A stretch of 64,000 nt of DNA from Oenanthe sinensis (taxonomy: Eukaryota; Streptophyta; Magnoliopsida; Apiales; Apiaceae): positions 16,689,001 to 16,753,000 of the forward strand of contig CM053806.1 in the NCBI GenBank assembly GCA_028671895.1. Direction: 5' to 3'. The notes under the pieces were generated by a model that saw only the letters and a list, made by a program, of their open reading frames with translations, had not been told where the DNA came from and did not search any database. Every line of letters begins with the position of its first letter. The stretch's first letter is position 1. Of the stretch, positions 57,890-64,000 are shown piece after piece. The position numbers and the translations under genes are program-made.

Positions 57890-58560
57890 AAATCTAAGTC
57901 GAACTCTATGTCGAACTTCTAAGTCGAACTTCTATGTCGAACTCTATCTCGAACATCAAGTCGAAATTCGAGATAAGTTTCGACATAAAGGCTAATTCGA
58001 ATTAAATTCACTTGAACAAATTTAAACAGCATGAAACCTCTGAGGGAAAACCCATCTCGAACTTCAAGTCGAAATTCGAGATTAGTTTCGAGATAGACCC
58101 TAAGTCGAACTTCAAGTCGAATTTCGAGATGAATTTCGAGATAGACCCTAAGTCGAACTTCAAGTCGAATTTCGAGATGAATTTCGAGATAGACCCTAAG
58201 TCGAACTTCAAGTCGAATTTCGAGATGAATTTCGAGATAGACCCTAAGTCGAACTTCAAGTCGAATTTCGAGATAAGTTTCGAGATAGACCCTAAGTCGA
58301 ACTTCAAGTCGAATTTCGAGATGAATTTCGAGATAGATGCTAACTCGAAAATTTTCCCAGACTTGGAATATTCAAATCTCTCACACCTGGAACTCTATCG
58401 CGAACTGTAAGTCGAATTTCGAGATAAGGTTCGAGATAGACACTAAGTCGAAAAATTTACCAGACTTAGAATTTTCAAAACTTCACTCCTGGAAGCTCAA
58501 AGTCGAAATTCAAGCCGAATTTCGAGATGAGTTTCGAGATAGACCCTATCTCGAAATTTT
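57890..58560. repeat. Internal word array of element D, with 48-bp tandem core
   Basis: The words AAGTCGAA, TTCAAGTCGAA and TTCGAGATA repeat throughout. In the core, five copies of a 48-bp unit start (TAAGTCGAAC) at 58101, 58149, 58197, 58245 and 58293. Because 48 is divisible by three, both strands stay open across the core, giving Lys/Phe/Ile-rich translations that I do not consider genes. Related phrases make up the U3 array of D's LTR. Confidence 0.9.
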
Positions 58561-58599
58561 GAAGGTACTTGGTAAAATTTGGCAATTTTTCAAGGAATA

Positions 58600-59055
58600 C
58601 AAAAATTAAATTTTGCCAGATTAAAAATAAATACCAATTCAAGGATTTTTATTCAAAGCCATTAAGAGAACCATTCCTTGACAATTCTAAACCTTCTCAT
58701 GACATAAACAATACATGATAAACATAGAAAAATTCATCTAAAATCAAGGCAAATTTAGAGATTCATGAATTTAACTCCCCCTATGTTCATGCAATTAAAT
58801 GAGCATAAATTCAAAGTTAAAAAAAATTACAATCAAAGCACAGTGAATTTATGGAAAATACCACAGCATACAACATATAATAATCATTAATAAGGCATTT
58901 TAAAGTCTAAATTCATAATGATTAAGTAGCATGTAGAAGTGATATTTTGAGCAATTTTACAAATGATTTACATATGTTTTCAATCAGGCAAATAACAAGG
59001 AAAACAAACATATGTAAATGATCAAGAACTTGGATTTTACAGATATGAGGATTTA
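58600..59055 (-). other. Element D spacer after pol, with internal polypurine-like tract
   Basis: AT-rich non-coding spacer between the pol stop and the internal array. The minus strand reads ACATAGGGGGAGTT at about 58776-58789, close to the AAATAGGGGGA tract that precedes B's LTR. It could be an internal (central) polypurine tract or a relic of an LTR junction. Confidence 0.45.
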
Positions 59056-62000
59056 CTAACTTGTGTTAAGCATCCCCAATTCACCAACCAACCTATTGAA
59101 TGTTACTTCATCAAGAGGTTTGGTGAATATATCTGCAATTTGTTGTATTGTGGGTACAAAATGTAACTCCACAGTCCCCTCCTCGACATGTTCTCTGATG
59201 AAGTGATACCGGATATCTATGTGCTTGGTTCTTGAGTGATCTACAGGATTGTTGGTCATGGCAATGGCACTAGTATTGTCACACATGATTGGAATCTTTG
59301 TATGTTCCATGCCATAATCTTTCAATTGGTTCCTCATCCACAGTATTTGAGCTACACAGCTTCCAGCAGCAATGTACTCAGCTTCAGCAGTAGAAGTAGA
59401 TACTGTATGTTGCTTTTTACTTTGCCAGGACACTAATCTTCTGCCTAGGAATTGACAAGCACCAGATGTGCTTTTCCTATCGATCCTGCAACCTGCATAG
59501 TCTGAATCCGAATAGCCTATTAGATTAAAACCTGTATCTCTTGGGTACCAAATCCCTAGATTTGGTGTTCCCTTGAGATACTTAAAGATTCGTTTGACGG
59601 CTATTAGATGTGACTCTCTAGGATCCACTTGGAACCTTGCACACAAACACGTTGCGAACATGATATCGGGTCTACTTGCAGTTAAATAGAGAAGTGAGCC
59701 AATCATACCTCGATAGCTTGTGATGTCAACTGGTTTACCTGATTTGTCTTCATCAAGCTTCGTGGCTGTTGGCATGGGAGTTTTAGCTGCTGATGCATCT
59801 TCAAGATTGTACTTCTTTAGTAAATCTTTGATGTACTTGGATTGACAGATAAAGATTCCTTCTTTTCTTTGACTGATCTGTAATCCAAGGAAGAAAGACA
59901 GCTCCCCCATCATGCTCATCTCATACTTATCCTGCATTAACTTGGCAAATTTCTCGCACAAGCGCTCATTAGATGACCCAAAAATAATATCGTCCACATA
60001 CACTTGAACAAGTATCAAATCACCCTTTACATTTTTGTAGAACAATGTTTTATCAATTACTCCCCTAATAAAACCATTTTCAATTAAGAACAAGGATAGG
60101 GTTTCATACCATCGTCTTGGGGATTGCTTGAGGCCATAGACAGCTTTGAAGAGAAGAAACACAAAATCTTCAAGTTCTGGATCAATAAAGCCAGGTGGCT
60201 GTTCCAGATACACTTCTTCTTCTAGCTCTCCATTCAGGAAGGCACTTTTCACATCCATCTGAAAAACCTTGAAGTTCTTGTGTGCTGAAAAGGCCAAGAA
60301 CATCCTGACTGCCTCAAGTCTTGCAACTGGAGCGTAGGTTTCATCATAATCAATTCCCTCTCGTTGAGAGTAACCTTTTGCTACCAAACGAGCCTTGTTT
60401 CGTGTTACAAGTCCGTTTTCGTCCAGTTTATTTCTGTATACCCACTTAGTTCCAATTACTGATCTGTTCTTTGGTCGGGGTACCAGCTTCCAAACTTTCT
60501 GCCTTTCAAACTGATTGAGCTCATCTTGCATTGCAATCACCCAATCAGCATCACCAAGAGCTTCTTCTATTTCTTTAGGTTCCAGTTTGGACAAGAACCC
60601 AGAGTACAAGCAGATATTAGCCATGTCAGCTCTTGTAGATCTTCTAGTAGTCACACCAGCATCTGGATCACCAATAATTAATTCAAACGGATGATCTCTA
60701 CTCCATACCCGTTCTCTTGGTAATTGACTTGATGATTCAGCTTGATTTCCTGAATTGTTGTGCTGACTACTTATGTTATTTCCACTAACTCCCCCTGAGT
60801 TAGTGCCAGCTCCTACAGAACTAGTGTCATTACTCCTCGACTCTTGAACACTTGTCCTTGAGCTGTTATTTACTCCCCCTGAGTTATTGCCGGAATGTGC
60901 GGAAGAATTATCTTCTGATCTTGTAGAATTCGATTGTCTACTAGATTCAGGTATTTCTTCACGAACACTTGGTATATTTGATGTAACAACTAACTCAGGT
61001 TCATCCTCAATTTCATCCAAGTCCAGATTTTAAAATTTTAGGGACTCAGGTTCACTATTATCTTTAGAAATTGATGGGAGTTTGGTATCGTCGAATCTGA
61101 CATTGTAGCTTTCAATCACTTTCCGTTCATTCACTAAGAATACCCGATAAGCTGCCACCGTATTTGTAGAATAACCAATAAATATTCCTTCACGTGCCTT
61201 TGCTTCAAACTTGCCTAGATTTTCATCATCTATAAGTACATAGCATTTAGCTCCAAAGACATGAAAGTATTTGATTGTTGGTCTTCTGTTATTCATTAGT
61301 TCACATGGTGTCTTTTCTTTATCTTTTATGATCAAGGTTCTATTCTGAGTGTAACACACTGTACTCACTGCCTCGGCCCAAAAGTATAGAGGAAGTTTCG
61401 ATTCATACAACAAAGTTCTTGCTGCTTCAACCAATGTTCTGTTCTTCCTTTCAACTACTCCATTCTGTTGTGGAGTTCTCGGGGCTGAGTACTGATGACG
61501 TATTCCTTTAGAAACACAGAAGTCATTCAATATTGCATTTTTAAATTCTGTGCCGTTGTCTGATCTTATCGTCTTCACAGTGAGTGTTGATACATTCTCA
61601 ATCTCAGTGATGTGATCAATGATTTGAAAAGGCACTTCGTCTTTTGTCATTACGAACAATACCCATGTATACTTGGAGAAGTCATCCACGATTACCAAAG
61701 CATATCTTTTCCTAGACAATGATAGGACATTCACTGGGCCAAATAAATCCATATGAAGGAGTTGCAGAGGCTCAGTGACACTAGAAATTTCTTTACTCTT
61801 ATGCGATGCTCGCTTTGACTTTCCCATTTCACAGGCTTCACAGAGTCCTTTAGGAGCAAACTCCATTTGAGGTAGATCTTTCACCAGTTCTCGCCTTGCG
61901 AGAGCATTCATCATTTTGAAGTTCAAGTGAGACAGCTTCTTATGCCATAGCCAGCTTTCATCATCTGACGCTTTGCTATAGAAACAGGTCACTTCATTCT

Positions 62001-62412
62001 GGTTTGCCGAATCCATATCAGCAACAAAAAGATCTGCCTTTCGAACTCCTCTCAAAGCCAACGAACCTTCCTTAATGTGAGTGATTGATACACCTTTCTT
62101 GTTGAAGACAATTTCATATCCTTTGTCACAAAATTGACTAATACTCAACAAATTGTGTTTCAGTCCCTCAACATAGGAAACATCTTCAATGATGACATTA
62201 CCAGATTTCAGTTTGCCATATCCCTTTGTCACACCAATGCTGTCATCTCCAAAGGTAACATAAGGGCCAGCCTTCATAACCAACTCTGTAAGCAGGGACT
62301 TGTTTCCTGTCATATGCCTCGATGCTCCACTGTCTAGCACCCATATAACTTTATTCCTTTTTCGCTTAATGCCCTGCAATGACAGATTGGTTAGGCGTTC
62401 TTCGGAACCCAT
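59056..62412 (-). CDS. Element D pol: protease, integrase, RT, RNase H (one stop)
   Basis: The minus-strand frame runs 62412-61030 and continues in the same frame 61020-59056, broken only by TAA at 61030-61032. Order: protease (WVLDSGASRHMTG, about residues 24-36), integrase zinc finger (HKKLSHLN then CEACEMGK), integrase core (HMDLFGPVN, IRSDNGTEF, SAPRTPQQNGVVERKN), a Ser/Asn-rich linker with NNSGGVNNSSR-type repeats, reverse transcriptase (MDVKSAFLNGELEEEVY, QVYVDDIIFGSSN) and RNase H (SDSDYAGCRIDRKSTSG, DNTSAIAMTNNP). All hallmark residues I can check are present. It overlaps the end of gag by 22 bases in another frame. One recent stop apart, it is well preserved; that stop probably kills this copy. 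Confidence 0.92.
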
Positions 62413-64000
62413 GTTTGATTGGGCCCGGCTTTTCTATAAGATCGAGAATTATCAGATTTAACAACAGTAGATGCACCTACTTTAACATTACTCGAGCTTT
62501 CGACTTTGTCTTTTCCTCTTTCAGACTTGACAATTTTGTTAGTCTTAGGAGAAGGTTTGTCACTCCTAACTTTAGGAGGACTGGCAGTCTTAGCTCTAAC
62601 ATGCTTCTTTTTGACATTAGAACTAGCAGTAGAATTTTGACATGATTGGCTAGTTGCATTCATCAAGTTTACAAATGTTTGCATGACGTTAAAAGTGCAT
62701 GGCATACAATTAGGTTGACCACATTGTGCATGGTTCATATGCATGTTATTCATTGTGTGTGGTACAGGCATGGCATGAGTAACAGGAATATTCATGTTAG
62801 ATTTGCATGCGTAAGAAAGATGTTCAGTAGATTTACAATGATAGCACTCTTTCTTAACACGTTCTGCCTTAACCTCTTTTATGCCTTTTTCCTTTTTCTG
62901 TTGATTAACAGCCTTAGCTCCTAATCCTTGTCTAGATTCTTCTCTAGTGGATTTGATTTTAACTGATTTAATAGGAGTTACAGGTTGTTCTTTCTTTCGA
63001 TCTTCCATCTCTATCTCATATCTAACTAATAATTCAGTCTCTTCTTCTACTTGAGGAACAAAGTGTTTAAAGATGGGTTTGACAGCTGATTTAAGAAAAG
63101 TAGGTATTTCAGTCTTGGTCTTACTGGAACTAGTGTCTACAGGTCTTTTCCCTTCTTTCTTAGATAAGTTAGAATAGTCAAGACCTACACCAACTCCAGT
63201 TATCTTCTTAAATGTATCACTGTCAACATTCACCTTACTAGCAGCTAGTTTATAAGCTTCGCATTTTGTTTCTAACTCAGCTAGTTTATTCCTAAGACAT
63301 GCTTCTATTTCATCTTTAAGGCTAAGCTTGTGTTCCAAAGATTTAATAGAGTCTCTTAGGGAAGTATCTACAGTGCAAACAGCCTCTAACTCTTCCACTT
63401 TTGCCTCAAGCATTCTTCATTTGGCAACAAGTGTTTTTTGTTCCTTTTGAGAAGTGTTTAGGCTTTTGCACAACATATAGATCTCTTCGCTAAGAGCCCC
63501 GTTCTGCACCCTATAATCATCAATAGACATTTCTTCCTTAAGGGTTAGAACTGGTACCTCTGGTTCTTCTGATGTCTCAGCCATGAGGGCAAAGTTTGCA
63601 TGAATAACTTCTTCCTCATCTGAATCATCCCAAGCTCTTCCTTCTGTAACAACTAAAGCTCTCTTTCCATGTCTTTCCTTCACCAGGGCTTCATACTTGC
63701 TTTTGAGGGCTTCATAAGTTTCTTTTGGATAAGTCTGTTTTGGCTTCTTGCAGTCGGTAGCAAAGTGTCCAGCTTCACCACAGTTAAAGCATTTGAACTT
63801 CATTTTGAAATCCAAAGGAGATTTGTAGCTGGTACTCTTACCTTTCCCTTTGTAACCTGAAGAACTACTACCACCCCTAGTAACCCGATATGAAGATGAA
63901 GATTTTCTCTGCGGTCGGTTACTCTTCCTGAACCTTATATTGCTGAACTTCCTTGCCATGTATGCCACGACACTATCATCCATGTTGTCCAGCTCTTCTT
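62391..64000 (-). CDS. Element D gag, C-terminal part, runs off the window
   Basis: The minus-strand frame enters from beyond 64000 and continues to TAA 62391-62393, with one in-frame TGA at 63417-63419. It carries a CCHC knuckle CFNCGEAGHFATDC (about 63795-63754), a coiled-coil-like region (LEAKVEELEAV, LAELETKCEAYKLA), a second knuckle CYHCKSTEHLSYAC (about 62850-62809), a Met/His/Pro-rich stretch and a Lys/Ser-rich tail ending QTWVPKNA. This matches the two-knuckle layout of element C. Codon 1 and the gag-polypeptide domain lie outside the window. Confidence 0.9.

Noticed and set aside
58088..58340. Regular 48-bp direct repeats as a CRISPR-like array
   Set aside because: There are no unique spacers, the units are contiguous, and the sequence is a plant nuclear retroelement.
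58012..58410. Open frames on both strands over the 48-bp repeats
   Set aside because: They arise because the repeat unit is divisible by three and stop-poor. Translations are monotonous and there is no start context or conserved domain.

Overview
The window is nuclear DNA of a flowering plant, almost certainly a eudicot. It is AT-rich, with long introns, plant-only gene families (an NPR3/4-type salicylate co-receptor, a RABF2/ARA7-type Rab5 GTPase, a JINGUBANG-type WD40 protein), a nuclear copy of plastid psbB, and plant Ty1/copia elements of the Sire/Maximus type. Nothing in the sequence lets me name the species; an asterid would be a guess.

Layout. 1-4296: AT-rich DNA with a complete non-autonomous hAT element (439-2255). 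4297-6942: WD40 gene, two exons, with a Stowaway-like MITE in its intron. 6848-9280: a repeated copy of that gene's 3' end and repeat debris. 9379-15157: transposon graveyard: a Copia LTR with gag start, two decayed Ty3/gypsy pieces on opposite strands, a psbB fragment fused to a PIF/Harbinger transposase remnant. 15806-25162: Rab5 gene, seven exons, introns loaded with a hAT element, a Stowaway MITE, a SINE and a foldback element; one intron is GC-AG. 25163-27581: intergenic with one inverted-repeat element. 27582-31506: NPR3/4-like gene on the minus strand, four exons, with three 112-bp tandem repeats upstream. 32600-37263: decayed repeats with DUF4283-like retroelement coding remnants. 37264-64000: a stack of nested Sire/Maximus Copia elements, called A(+), B(-), C(+), E(-) and D(-). 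B breaks A's gag, C breaks B's extra ORF, E abuts C's pol, and D interrupts E's LTR. D is young: gag and pol have one in-frame stop each, and it carries an unbroken 1359-codon extra ORF.

The most interesting pattern lies in the Copia elements. Each LTR family carries its own short word repeated many times in U3, upstream of its TATA box (CGAGAAGTC; ATCAATTGAT/ATCGATGG; AGACTCTGA; TTCGAGATA-type). In A, B and C the same word also appears inside coding linkers. In D a second array sits inside the element, followed by a TATA box and then the extra ORF, which looks like a private internal promoter.

The three host genes act in unrelated processes (WD40 scaffold, endosomal trafficking, salicylate defence) and show no sign of common regulation.
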